This document shows, one piece after another, positions 22,765 through 35,173 of a DNA stretch of 64,000 nucleotides (position 1 is the stretch's first letter; the number at the start of each line of letters is the position of its first letter). Made by a program: the position numbers and the translations under genes. The notes under the pieces are model-generated. The model was given only the letters and a program-made list of their open reading frames with translations, searched no databases and was not told the origin of the DNA. The DNA comes from Paraphysomonas bandaiensis (taxonomy: Eukaryota; Chrysophyceae): positions 186,001 through 250,000 of the forward strand of contig CBFFRP010000149.1 in assembly GCA_965644295.1 (NCBI GenBank). Reading direction: 5' to 3'.

Positions 22765-24024
22765 TTTTGTTATGCCGATCTTGAGGAGGATGTTTATATG
22801 GCACCTCCACCTGATGAAGACTTGCCAGCGGGGTGGTGTTTTCAATTGATCAAGGCCTTCTTATATGGGTTGCGGTCATCACCGAGGCAGTGAAACAAAC
22901 ATATTGACAAGTTTATCAAATCTTTACATTTTACTGCTTGCAGTTTAGATAATACATGCTTATATATGCGATGGAGTAATGGTCAATTGCACTTATATTG
23001 CTGATATTTATGTTGATGATATTATTATTGCATCTGCTGATCTCACCTACTTAGAAACTGTTAAACGTAGGTTCTGCGAAACGTTTGAAATGCACAATCT
23101 GGGTGTGTGCAAACGGTTTCTGAATATCCGAATATTACGAGAGGTGAAGACTGGTACATGTTAGATCAATCGGAATATGCCAAGAATATTGTCAAGAAAT
23201 AATTCAGTTCGTTTATATGGGAAAGAGCAGTAAGAACAAGGAGACTCCACTACTTACCAATGTTCAGGATTTGTTGGCAGAGCAACGTGAGCTGACGGAG
23301 GAGCAGAAGCAGTGGGTCGAATCATTTCCGTATAGAGGAATTATTGGAGCGGTGTTACATTTGGCGATTCATTCTAGACCTGATCTGGCTTATGCTGTGG
23401 GATTATTGGCTCGATTTAGTACTTCTCCAACATATGCGGCTTGCAGATTAGCTATTCATTTGTTGAAATATTTACGTGGTACAGTTGATAAGGGCATCAG
23501 ATTCAGTGGGAGTGAGTTTGATTTACATGTATTCAGTGATTCAGACTGGGCTGGTGATAGGATGACTCGGCGGTCCACAACGGGATACATGTGCGGGCGC
23601 TTTGGCCTGGCAGTCCAAAATTGCGACTTCGAGCATGGAATCTGAGTATATGGCGGAGTATGCGGCTATGCAAGAACTGGTGTGGCTTCGGGGGGTGTTC
23701 AAGGAGCTCGGACTCTTGGTAGCGAAGCCGACTCCATTCATTAGGGATAGTAAGAGTGCAAAGGGTCTTTCAGAGAATCCAGTGTATCATAAGAGGTCGA
23801 AGCATATTGACATCAAGTATCACGGGATAAGAGAACATGTTAATGGAAAATTTCCTACAGCAAAGTTGATTCATGTATCTACGGATGATATGACGGCCGA
23901 TAATTTTACTAAGGCATTGTCCACGAAGACCTTCAGCCGTCATGAGGAAATGATTACCGGGGTTAAGAGGAGTGTGTCTAACAGAGTGGAGGAGCAGCAG
24001 AAGAAACGACCCCGAAGAGGTTAA
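22765..24024 (+). pseudogene. copia reverse transcriptase / RNase H remnant
   Basis: The RT palm is split by frame changes around 22890 and 22980 but keeps YVDDIIIA. The RNase H region is open from 23217, frameshifts near 23595, then continues in another frame (23602-24024) with SMESEYMAEYAAMQELVWLR and the C-terminal NFTKALSTKTF. Near-intact RNase H suggests fairly recent activity. Confidence 0.9.
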
Positions 24025-24202
24025 TGGTGTGTTTTAGTGGGTGAAAATCCTACATAACTGTATATCTAGTTGACTGCTAGTTATATATGTATCTATAAAA
24101 GAATTCACATCTGTTTTACCTATGGGACTAGATAGTCATAGCATTATCAGATTATTGTGATCACTGTTGTTTTATCTCACTGCATTCTACATTGAGTGGG
24201 AG

Positions 24203-24495
24203 TATTAGAATATGGATCTTATTCTAGTATATTCAGTATGTCACTTGAAGACAATGTACGAGAATACAGTGAAATATAGTGATGTACAAATATTGAGAAA
24301 CTGAAATAGTTTGATCTTTCAAGATATGTTCAGTAACGAGAGGTTCGCATATGTAGGATTAAAATGAGTTAGTGTTGGTTATCACAACTTCGTGTAAACG
24401 ATATTAATAAATCTATCTAGTCTTACGACAAATTCTCTCTGTGATCTAGCTTAAAATGAGCAATTTTCAATACAAGAAATGCAATTATGAGATTG
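24203..24495 (+). repeat. copia 3' LTR
   Basis: Begins TATTAGAATATGG just after the polypurine tract, where a canonical copia LTR would begin TGTTAGAATAT. It shares many blocks with the solo LTR at 1761-2024. The right end is approximate. Confidence 0.8.
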
Positions 24496-24634
24496 GTTCC
24501 AACGCCCCTTACAACTCCGCTTTGCTATCATCCTACTAGACTTTAGTTTTTATACTTCAAGTGTATTCTCCAAATTTTATTATTTTCCTAATTCGATACG
24601 TATCCCTCATTAAATAAATCTTAATTAATTCTTC

Positions 24635-26127
24635 TTATAAGTTATAAGCATACATAAACAGTTCGTCAGCTAACTCACAACACTTCTCTTCAAAATCATA
24701 CTCAATATTTTCCTCCTTGCTATAGTCCAAGTGACAATGAATTACATTCAGTAGCACTGCAGTCAAAGTAAAATTGTGAATGCACCCTAGATCACTTGAG
24801 ATATTCTTGCCCCCCTTACGGTGGGGGAAGAAACGGTCATGCATAGATTTATTAAATAAATCGGATACATTGAATATCACTTTGTAGTGGTCATACAAGG
24901 GCACAATGTGGGTGATTTGCGTGGAGTGGTGTTTCGTGAATGCATTGGACAATACATACTTCTTGCTAAATGCGCTATCCACATCCCAGTAACATACAAA
25001 TGTTTCTTTCGTTTCAGGGTTATGAACCCCCGCCCACTGCCCTGGAATAGTCACTTTATCCTTTACCGAGTCCACTAAATCCCCAAAATGTTCCCTTCTC
25101 ACTGCAGCCACGTAATTAACCCTGTCCTCATTGATTTTGGCAGCATCAGCCTTGCGAAGGTAATAGGAGTCAAAGGTAAGCACCGTTTCGGGAGATCCCT
25201 TGTCCTTTACTATTGCCGCCCACATCCTGACCACTGAGCTGGTGAGAATAGATGCCTCCTCGGCAGGATTGGTGTGGTGCAGCTTAAACCACGCCAGAAA
25301 AGGCAATCTATTGGACAGCATTACGCTCAACGGATAAAACCAGAGACCCATACGATCGGGCTTCGTCAGTAAAAGTCGCGAAGAGTGGGAATTGCCTGTA
25401 ACGTGCAACAATTTTTCGTCTCCAGCAACACTTTCACCGATGTGTTGGATCAAATTTAGCAACTCAGCGACCAAAAAATCTATCAATTCGGGTCTAAATA
25501 TGGCATTACTAATTAGTCTTGCTGCACGTGATATACCAAGCGTCTTCTCTACACCAGGAAGTGAATGAAAGTGATCCAATGCTTCAGAAATTGCTGTATG
25601 TAATGGACGTGGATCTTTAGTATTACTGTGAGGTACACGTTGTCTTCCTTGTATTCTAATTTGAACAGCAAGGCACATATACACTAAACGTATAGTAGGA
25701 TTTAATGCTTTGTTTCTAGATGGACAAAGTAGTAATCCCGCATGAGGTATCACATCAATCATTCTCTGTATAAGAGATGATGGAATAATCCGTATAAATA
25801 TAGATAATAATGATTGATTTCCATGTAAGTTCCATATGACATGAACAGGATTATATACAGGAGCTGTCCATCTCATCTGATCGTGATGTTTGTCAAGATG
25901 AATGAAACCATGTGGTATCTTTTTTTCAATACGAGGAATTTTATAATTATGTTTTTCAGTGTTATATTCATTTAATGATCTGTATGTGTATATATGTATA
26001 TATGAGATCTTAATAGAGTTATATACATATACAGATACACATATATATCAGTACATGTATAGAAGTACATATATATTAGTACATAATCTCATATACTATA
26101 ATTCACTTACTTTCTAATCTCTGGCAT
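24635..26127 (-). CDS. PiggyBac transposase-derived protein
   Basis: Two exons on the minus strand: 26127-26111 (17 bases, MPEIR plus 2 bases) and 25979-24635, giving 453 aa. The body resembles the DDE domain of PiggyBac transposases: AGDEKLLHVTG with the first Asp, KPDRMGLWFYPL, TVLTFDSYYLRKAD with the second Asp, and CYWDVDSAFSKKYVLSNAF with the third. The open frame is fully intact and the gene carries a spliceosomal intron. I found no PiggyBac-type terminal repeats or TTAA-flanked ends around it. This suggests a domesticated gene, though a live element cannot be excluded. The C-terminal cysteine-rich finger of active PiggyBac is not obvious. It is divergent from the OsmC-like gene. The tiny first exon is the least certain part; the frame is open upstream of MPEIRK as well. 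Confidence 0.75.
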
Positions 26128-26519
26128 ATTGACTTCTATCTTCAGTATCTTCTGGAAGAATAACTTTATGAAATCATATGCATAGCTAGCTATTAACACT
26201 CTGCTGGCTGTGTGGAGTAGTGCGGTATGCTGCATATTGCAGATTTCTTGAATAGGTGTACTTTTCATATCGTAGTAGGGTACATGTCGTGCAGTACATT
26301 GTAGTGTTGGACACATATACTGTGCTCTGTTCTTGCGTACTACTGCACTGCCACTCTTGTGCTACAATACAGCAGTACATCCCCCACAATAACTAGTGCA
26401 GTACATGTCGATAGGTACCTACCATTGCAGTACACCCAACTGTCAATGCATCAAAGCACATCATCGTCCCTCATTCATTACTTCTACCATTACACACCCA
26501 GTTACATACAAATAAACAG
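26128..26519. promoter_or_regulatory. divergent intergenic region PiggyBac-derived / OsmC
   Basis: The shortest divergent gap in the window: 392 bases between start codons. It has several short GTAGT/GTACAT tandem-like motifs but no named element. Confidence 0.4.
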
Positions 26520-27071
26520 ATGATCCGCCACACCTATCATATAAAACATCTCCATAGAATGAGAGTATCTTCTCGAAGCATTTCTATTAAGAGATATCAC
26601 ATATCAGGCAACGGAAACGGTCCCAAAACAAGTTTATACATAAATAACAGTTTAAATCCTGTTATTACTGATTTACCAAAGAGTATGGGAGGAGAAAACA
26701 CTGGACCACAGCCTGTAGAATTGTTATTGGCATCATTGTGTGGATGTGAGCAAGCAACAGCGCAGTTTGTTGCAAGAAATATGAGACCTCGTGTTGTTAT
26801 CGATAGAATAGAGTATGATATTAGAGCTGAAAGAGATCAGCGAGGTGCATTGACACTTCCAATTGGAAATAACACTGGTATCGTGCCTTCCCGACTCAGT
26901 CGTATATGGGGAACAGCGAAGGTGTTCACCTCAGCCTCACAAGATGTTGTCAACACTATTGCAGCGGAAGTGAAGATGCGCTGTCCAATTGCAAACATGG
27001 TAGTTTTGTCTGGATGTAAATTAGAAATTGAATTTATTAAATGTGAGGAAGGTATAAGCAAAAATAAGTGA
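26520..27071 (+). CDS. OsmC/Ohr-like family protein, probably mitochondrial
   Basis: A single exon of 183 aa. The N-terminal 35 residues are rich in His, Arg and Ser without acidic residues, as in a mitochondrial targeting peptide. The OsmC fold follows: GGENTGPQPVELLLASLCGC with the first redox Cys, and MRCPIANMV with the second. OsmC/Ohr proteins reduce organic hydroperoxides using a Cys pair. Other members have no known peroxidase role, so substrate use is inferred. Alternative Met starts at codons 14 or beyond would shorten the presequence. Confidence 0.88.
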   Translation: MIRHTYHIKHLHRMRVSSRSISIKRYHISGNGNGPKTSLYINNSLNPVITDLPKSMGGENTGPQPVELLLASLCGCEQATAQFVARNMRPRVVIDRIEYDIRAERDQRGALTLPIGNNTGIVPSRLSRIWGTAKVFTSASQDVVNTIAAEVKMRCPIANMVVLSGCKLEIEFIKCEEGISKNK

Positions 27072-27267
27072 ATAAGAATTCATGTATATAAGTGAACTAC
27101 AGATATATGTACCTACATGGCATTTGGATGTATCGAAGCTCGTGATGTTTATTGCACCTTCTCTACTTCTCTACATCAGAATGAGGTGTTGTCGGACTAG
27201 TTCTATTATATAATACAGATTCATTGGTCGCAATGCTGGAGATAGTTTGTTTAGAGATTCATCTTCT

Positions 27268-27548
27268 CTAGTCCTCGAGTTGTCGATGTTCTGATTTAAG
27301 TTCCCGTTCTGCAGCTAGTAGTTCTTGTGCATTTGATGGCAACGGAGCTTCCTTATTCTTTCTACTGTTCCCCATGACATATTTGAATTTCTGAATCACT
27401 TTCTCCGCATACTTTGATTGATCTAGTTTGAACCAGACTGTTCCTCTCGTGATTCGGATATTGAGGAAACTCTGGCACTCTCCCATATCCCTCATTTCAA
27501 ACGTTATTTATCTAAATTCGCATAACAGAATGCCGAGCTCACATCCAC
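27268..27548 (-). pseudogene. copia reverse transcriptase fragment, inverted
   Basis: On the minus strand this reads as the copia RT motif LDVSSAFCYANLD, then directly MRDMGECQSFLNIRIT, FKLDQSKYAEKVIQKF and KNKEAPLPSNAQELL. The central RT segment is missing. It is an inverted, internally deleted copy of the element that runs on the plus strand from 27598. Confidence 0.85.
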
Positions 27549-27693
27549 CTGGTGTAAATGCAAAATTTACTGATGAACACGAAGTGCAGGGTCATGTTCA
27601 TGAACCAAACAGCCAGACGAATAGAGGGGAAAGCTTACCAGCAGCTAGATGTGAGCTCGGCATTCTGTTACGCGAATTTAGATAAATAATGTG
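27503..27693. repeat. inverted repeat in copia RT, ~45-base arms
   Basis: Arms 27503-27548 and 27648-27693 are near-perfect inverted copies. Both encode the RT motif DVSSAFCYANLD on opposite strands. The spacer is about 100 bases. It marks the junction of the two inverted copia copies. Confidence 0.85.
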
Positions 27694-28115
27694 TACATGT
27701 ACCCACCTCCAGATGAGGAGCTCAGCGATGGATGGTGCTTCCAGTTGATAAAAGCATTATGCGGATTACGGTCGTCACCACGTCAATGGAATCGCCACAT
27801 ATTTATCAAATCAATGAAATTCAAAGCATGCATTCTTGATACTTGTCTTTATTATCGTCGGGATCATGAAAACTCACATTATTACTGTTGTATGTGGACG
27901 ATATCATAATCGCATCTGTGGACCTTGAGATTCTGATATTCGTCAAGGACAAATTCTGTCAGACATTCGAAATGAGGGATATGGGAGAGTGCGAGAGTTT
28001 CCTTAATATCCGAATCACATGAGGCGAAAACTGGTTCAAGCTAGACCAATCACAGTATGCGGAGAAAGTGATTAAGAAGTTTAAATATGTCATGGGGAAT
28101 AGTAGCAAGAATAAG
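27598..28115 (+). pseudogene. copia reverse transcriptase fragment, left part of a split element
   Basis: Reads RRIEGKAYQQLDVSSAFCYA, YMYPPPDEELSDGWCFQ, GLRSSPRQWNRH, YVDDIIIASVD and FKLDQSQYAEKVIKKF with stops and frame changes. It is interrupted at 28115 by a hAT element and resumes at 29418. Confidence 0.88.
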
Positions 28116-28324
28116 CAGGGATAGGGAAAAATATATTTCAATACTATTGTTAGATAGCGTTCCATCAATAGTATTGATGGAGTTTCTTAACCGGCCCTAC
28201 AATACTATTGCAATATAGTGCAATATATTAGTATGACTAATTAGTAAGTAAATACATCCGTAGTTTTTAGTACTTGTCATTATAAGGTCTAAGGTCACTT
28301 GATAATCAAACCCACTACTCTTAA

Positions 28325-28635
28325 CTAATCGAAAGTTTCCTCATACTCATCCTCTGAGCCATCATCGGTGACGTCATCATCACCATATTCATTCAATACT
28401 AATTGAAATATGCTTTCATCCGGCCACAACTGTCGGTTATCTTTCAGAAACAACAGCATATTAAGTGTAGTAGGATGCATACGTTTGCGCAACACTAATA
28501 TAATCAGTTTTGCTGCGCTGAACAGGCGTTCACATGTATTGGTATTGGTAGTACATACTACCTGACTCGTGCACCTGTACTTAGATATTTCAATTTCCCG
28601 TTTCTTAAATTTTTGATCTGATTGAAGAATTTTTT
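28325..28635 (-). pseudogene. hAT transposase C-terminal dimerisation region
   Basis: A minus-strand open frame reading NTNTCERLFSAAKLI, LRKRMHPTTLNMLLFLKDN and RQLWPDE, ending in an acidic tail and TAG. It matches the hATC domain (ERxFSxAG...L.FLK.N). The catalytic part is absent, so the element is non-autonomous now. Confidence 0.85.
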
Positions 28636-28715
28636 CCGCATAGCCGACTTTAGCTTTTCGTCATCCTCTGTATTGTTGCAATAATCACTGTCTGAACGGA
28701 GGTTTATATACATGG

Positions 28716-29210
28716 ACTTATATTGTTTACCCTACAGTTCCCTCAACAAAGTCGGACTCGCACCTTTTCGTGGTGTTCTGGGGGATAAATACCGGAGAGA
28801 TTCTCTCTGGGAAACTAACGTGAGCCGCAAACTTAGACAGCAGATATTGTTCTGCCCACACATAGCCGAATGCTTGTGTGGTACAAGGGACACCAATAAG
28901 TGTCACTTGTGTAGACGTCTTTGGGCCCTGACGAATAAACAGGCATCCGGAAATGGGCCCACCTGAAGGGTAACCGGGGTATTGGGCTGCCTGCTAAAGT
29001 CAAGCATCCGGGATGTTCACCTTAAGAACTCAGAACGGAAGTGGTTGCACCTTGGTGCTTGCGGCGACGCACAAGCAGCTTCTGTAGCGCTAAATAGTAG
29101 GATAAAAGAGTTTGTACTGGTTAGTTACTGGTAGAGGTCTAACTAGGTTGACTAGCATTCATCTAGCTACTAAATCGGTGCAGGCTTTCAACGCCTATTG
29201 CTAAATAAAA
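28716..29210 (+). repeat. dispersed repeat family B, copy 1 (longest)
   Basis: Shares CACCTTTTCGTGGTGTT, AACTAACGTGAGCC, CACTTGTGTAGACG, AGTGGTTGCACCTTGGTG, CGCACAAGCAGCTT and ACGCCTATTGCTAAATA with copies at 47395 and 54893. It lies inside the hAT element, so the family may be hAT-derived. A short open frame here (28712-28966) is not convincing. Confidence 0.75.
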
Positions 29211-29417
29211 GACTTTCACTAGACTACCCTACAGTTAAGAAACTTGCTGTATATATATGACTATCATAATATTGATTGCAAAATATTGTGAGCTACTATA
29301 ACAGAAACAATATTGATAGAATATTTGACCAGCCCACCAATCAATATATTTTACAATACATTGCAAATAATATATTGTACAATGTATTGCAATACAATAT
29401 ATTGTTCCCTATCTCTG

Positions 29418-30010
29418 ATAATAAGGAAGCTTCATTGCCATCGAATACACAAGAACTACTAGAGTTGAAGAACGGGAACTTAAATCAGAACACAAGGACT
29501 GGGTCTCAAAGTTTCCGTACCGTAGTATTACTGGGGCAATCCTGAATCTCGCACTACATACAAGCATACAAGACCAGATCTCGCCTATGCCATTGGACTA
29601 CTATCGAGATACAGTAGTAAGCCTACGTATGCATCTTGTCGATTAGCAACTCATTTATTGAAATACTTGAGAGGAACGACGAATAAAGGGATCAAATTCA
29701 GTGGAACTAAGTTTGATTTACATGTGTTCAGTGATGCGGATTGGGCAGGTGATATACTCACGAGACGTTCGACTACGGGATATATGATATATTGTATTCT
29801 TATGTGCTAGAGCTATTGCACGGCAGTCGAAATTAGAAACCACGGCTGCTGCATCCGCATGGGCATGGAGTTCGAATAGTATATGCTGCAATGCAAGAAT
29901 CGGGGGGTGCTCCGCGAACTAGGACTATCTTAGAGAACCATACGTATTCCAACATAAAAAAGCATATACTAATATCTAGATTCAAAGGAATACAGGCTCA
30001 TAAAAGACTG
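29418..30010 (+). pseudogene. copia RNase H fragment, right part of the split element
   Basis: Continues the element broken at 28115: NKEASLPSNTQELL, KFPYRSITGAILNLALH, GLLSRYSSKPTYASCRL, HLLKYLRGTTNKGIKFSG and HVFSDADWAGD, with several stops and small deletions. Homology fades by about 30010. Confidence 0.85.
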
Positions 30011-30261
30011 GTCGGCTAATACCTCATATAGCGGCTAGTATTAATTACCAAATTCTGCTAATAGATCCTAACCCATATGGATAGCACGTTGCACTAGCAC
30101 GACTGTTGACGCGTAACCATACCGTGGACACTCGCATAAAGAAAATCACCATTCTTCAGCTGCTTCGACCAACACTTCATTCAAGTTGTACACAAATTAT
30201 AACCGCGATCGAGGTGCCTCTGGCTCCGGCTTACCATATCGTCTGCAAGGTGTAGACGTTA

Positions 30262-31977
<1,716 letters not shown>

Positions 31978-32053
31978 TTTTAATGTTAATTTAGTTAATT
32001 ATATAGTGATTATGTTAGTTAATGCAGGTATATTATGGTATAGTGTGTTGATT

Positions 32054-32198
32054 GGCGGTCAGCATCTTCTTTTTCGGAAATAAATTGAAGTAAATATACG
32101 CTACATTATTGATATACAACTACGGCTGAAATACAGATAATTGTTGTCTCAATATTAGAGGCATCTTGGAACAAAAATATATAAAGGATGCCGATACC
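32054..32198 (-). mobile_element. MITE family A, copy 5
   Basis: Inverted copy in the divergent promoter between the aminotransferase and PP2C genes. Starts GGCGGTCAGCATCTTC and ends ATAAAGGATGCCGATACC. It shows the imperfect terminal inverted repeats best. Confidence 0.88.
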
Positions 32199-32699
32199 CA
32201 TTGTATGTATGTTCTATGGAAATATACAGATGCTGGAGTCCATACATCCCGTTTAATTTAGAACAGATTACGTTAATATCTTTTACGGGTGTTATGTTTT
32301 TTTTGGGTATAATTAAACGGGTTGTTTGGAGATTTAGTGAGAGGGTTGAAAGAAAATGTTGGAATCGAAACATCCCGTTCGATTAGTATACACGGATTGT
32401 ATGGAGTTTTAGCGAGAAATTTTCAGTTCATTTTCGTCGCTTCAAGATACTATATGTACCCTCTCACACTTCATCTTTCAATCTACCATTTCCTACATAT
32501 ATATGTATACGCCATATGGATCTCCTCCCCTCTCACCATATAATAAATACACGTATATAAAAGAAGCCATCATATCATTATACTGAACTGTATAGTACAT
32601 ACATAAGCATCTAATCATCACCTCTTCATAGGTACATTACTTACTATTGCAAGTATCCTGACCATTATTAGATAGTTTACTATAGTAAATCAATTAACA
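32199..32699. promoter_or_regulatory. upstream region of the PP2C gene
   Basis: AT-rich. A near-palindromic pair CCCGTTTAATT (about 32249) and AATTAAACGGG (about 32309) stands out, with a third related CCCGTTCGATTAG near 32378. No named element. Confidence 0.35.
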
Positions 32700-34022
32700 A
32701 TGGCAAGTAAAGGTAAGTTAATGATGGAGATTATAATGATGTGAGTGATTATATACAGGGTCTTCTCGTACAGGCAGTAAAGATGATGGAAAAAGTTTAA
32801 AACAAACTAGAAGACGTCTATCTGTAATGAGTGATAATAAACTAATTGAGGGGATGGATTCTGTTAATTTAGATGGGAAAGAAACTGAGGTAACGTCTAT
32901 TACACTGCACTGCATATATACATATGCAAATCTACGTATGCATACATATGCACATATACATATACGTAATAAATCTATTCTAATATCTTATACTAATATA
33001 TTTGATAGACTGTTGCTGCTGCCGCTCCTTCGAGTGGAGGTTTTATTGTTAATTCATACGGTGGATACTCCAAGAAAGGTTACGCACCTTATAACCCCAA
33101 GAAGAAGAACCAGGATGCACTTATAATGGCTGAAGATCCCAAAACTAGAAGTTTACTGTTGTGTGTACTTGATGGTCACGGCGAGGATGGTGATAAAGTT
33201 GCACAGTCTATAAAAGGAAAGCTCGCAAATTATCTTTTCAAGCACAGAGAATTTGCGACAAATGTTAGAAATGCTATAACAGATGTGGTAGCGAAGATCG
33301 AGGGAGAAGTACTGCGCGGTATGTGTTACTATTTTAGAGTTTTATTTCTTATATTTTCGTTTCAGATATGTCTATTGAAACCGATTTCTCCGGCACTACT
33401 TTCACTTGCTGCCTCATTCGTGGAAATACTTGTATTTGTGCAAATATTGGAGACTCTCGCAGTACTATTGGATATCGTAATGATTCCGGAGGGATAACAG
33501 CCGTTGCACTCACCGAGGACCACAAGCCTGACCTTCCCGCTGAAAAGGTGCGTAAGTATAAATTGTGCAAAGTATGTATTGTCATCATAGAGTCTATAGG
33601 CCCGCATAGAGGCGAAAGGTGGACGTGTTTTTGCAGTGGAATATGATGACGGAGTGGACGGACCTCCTCGTGTCTGGCTGGGTCATATGGACGTGCCTGG
33701 TCTTGCCATGAGCCGATCCCTCTGCGACGCTGTTGCACACTCTGCTGGTGTGTCATCTGAGCCGGAGTTTGTCGAATATGAGTTTAGCCAAGGACGCGAG
33801 GACTTGATTCTTGTTCTTGCGTCAGATGGACTATGGGAGTTCATGAGCGACCAAGAAGTGATGGACATCGCAGTCAACACCACTGAGCCGAGGTACGCTG
33901 TAGATAAGCTCATTAGTGAAGCCAATGAGCGATGGATGCGCGAGGAACAGGTCATTGATGATACTACTGTATGCGTGGCGTTTCTTGGTAACTTTATGGC
34001 CAATGGGGGTGACTCCAAGTAA
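32700..34022 (+). CDS. PP2C-type protein phosphatase
   Basis: Exons 32700-32712, 32759-32889, 33009-33318, 33366-33547 and 33600-34022 give 352 aa. The catalytic PP2C domain starts near residue 60 with GGYSKKGYAPYNPKKKNQD, whose Asp is the first metal ligand. Then come LCVLDGHGEDG with the second metal Asp, CANIGDSR, LTEDHKPDLP, AMSRSLCD, ILVLASDGLWEFMSDQEV and VIDDTTVCVAFL with the last Asp pair. All metal ligands are present, so it should be an active Mg/Mn-dependent Ser/Thr phosphatase. The N-terminal tail is Ser/Lys/Arg-rich. No transmembrane segment. The SKKGYAPYNP wording is common in protist PP2Cs. Convergent with the release-factor gene. Confidence 0.94.
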
Positions 34023-34624
34023 AATTTCCCGTCTAATTCGACCCGTGACACGGATGCATCTAGATAGTGGATCAATCGCAGTGATATAATGTCATGTGTG
34101 CGATATGGTATGATAGGAAACAAGCTGCCAAACAGCGCTAATCATATATATCAATAATAATAGACTAGCACTGTTCACACACAGTCTAAATTGTGATCAT
34201 GACATTCGAATCACTGCAACTGAACTAATTGTATCAATCATCCTTCAATTTGTATTCAATATTTTTTGGCTCGGGTGATAGAATTTCGCAGTGTTCTGAT
34301 CAGGGCAACAACTAAATGTCAAATAATTGGCTCCGGTTGCAGTCAATTATAATTCCAATTTTTCTTGTCGTCCCTAATAATTGACACTAAACTACGAACG
34401 TATATAGCAATACATTAACATAGCTTGCTCAGTAGTGCGTTGTCTCATTCCAGAGGAGTTAAAATATTATGCTAATATTACTATTGACAAGCTCCTGTAA
34501 CTTTATGAAAGATAAATATTTTCAGAAATCGACAAACAGAACATTTTAGTAAGTAAAATTACCTTTACCTGTACAAAACCTAGATTTAATGTGGCCTAAT
34601 TAGACTAAATACATATGCACTACA
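34023..34624. other. convergent intergenic stretch, no gene seen
   Basis: About 600 bases of AT-rich sequence between the convergent PP2C and release factor-like genes. Nothing recognised. Confidence 0.6.
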
Positions 34625-35173
34625 CTATAAATTATGATCATTATCGTCATCAGATACTTCAGAAGTGCTGGGTTGTTCTGAATCGCTTTCAGCAGGACTA
34701 TACTTTTTCTTCGCCCGTCTAAAGAGAGCGTGAAATCTTCACAGAAAAGTATATATATATACGAACCTTGCGGCTTTCTGCTTTCGTCGCTTCAATTTAT
34801 CATGTCTTTTCCCCAGTCTACTGTCTTTGCCATTCTGCATGTGGTCAATTTTATCACGTAGAATTCTTCTTGCAATTTTACGGTTAACTGATAATTCTCT
34901 ATCATACTTTAAGATTAAAAACTATATAAATACTTAGTCATATTACCTTTGTTCTTGACATATTACTTTGATCCCAGTTGGTATGTGTGTTAACTGTACA
35001 CAACTAGATCGCTTGTTTACACTCTGTCCACCAGGACCAGAGCCCTTTACAAACTTTTCAATTAAGTCTTTTTCATCGATTACTATTGAAAACATTCGAT
35101 TAGGTAAGTTCCATGTATAACTTGGCTTCCATAACTTGCTCAGGGTCGATATATATGCAAACATATGCAACAA
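34625..35173 (-). CDS. mitochondrial class I release factor-like protein with GGQ motif (MTRFR type)
   Basis: Three exons on the minus strand: 35173-34947, 34898-34767 and 34718-34625 (150 aa). The catalytic motif is [20 protein letters not shown], with the GGQ that triggers peptidyl-tRNA hydrolysis. There is no codon-recognition domain. A basic C-terminal stretch (about residues 105-125, [20 protein letters not shown]) fits the ribosome-rescue branch (MTRFR/C12orf65, bacterial ArfB). The N-terminus lacks acidic residues and could be a mitochondrial presequence. Its last residues form an acidic Ser-rich tail, unusual for the family. It is divergent from bL19m, another mitochondrial translation gene, 622 bases away. 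Confidence 0.88.

Larger units (their letters stand above)
20905..24202 (+). mobile_element. Ty1/copia retrotransposon, decayed internal region
   Basis: Order of parts is that of copia: a Gag/protease-like remnant (about 20960-21340), GAG-pre-integrase (ELLHRRAGHFNTHK...CLCDVCARSK), integrase core pieces to about 22150, reverse transcriptase (WCFQLIKAF, GLRSSPRQ, IYVDDIIIASADL) at 22765-23215, and RNase H (HVFSDSDWAGDR, TTGYM, HIDIKYHGIREHV) at 23217-24024. A polypurine tract GAGTGGGAG (24194-24202) precedes the 3' LTR. Stops and frameshifts occur in integrase, reverse transcriptase and RNase H (near 23595). The stretch 22230-22740 is unrelated or lost. No 5' LTR was found in the window. Confidence 0.9.
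28116..29417 (-). mobile_element. hAT-type DNA transposon nested in copia
   Basis: Ends are terminal inverted repeats CAGGGATAGGGAA (left) and its complement TTCCCTATCTCTG (right), about 20 of 22 bases matching. It is flanked by AGAATAAG (28108-28115) and ATAATAAG (29418-29425), an 8-base target duplication with one mismatch, the length typical of hAT. It splits one copia element. Inside lie a hAT transposase fragment and repeat family B. Confidence 0.88.

Noticed and set aside
28712-28966. 84-aa frame with CLCGTRDTNKCHLCRR as a zinc-finger gene
   Set aside because: Lies in repeat family B; the other copies do not keep the frame.
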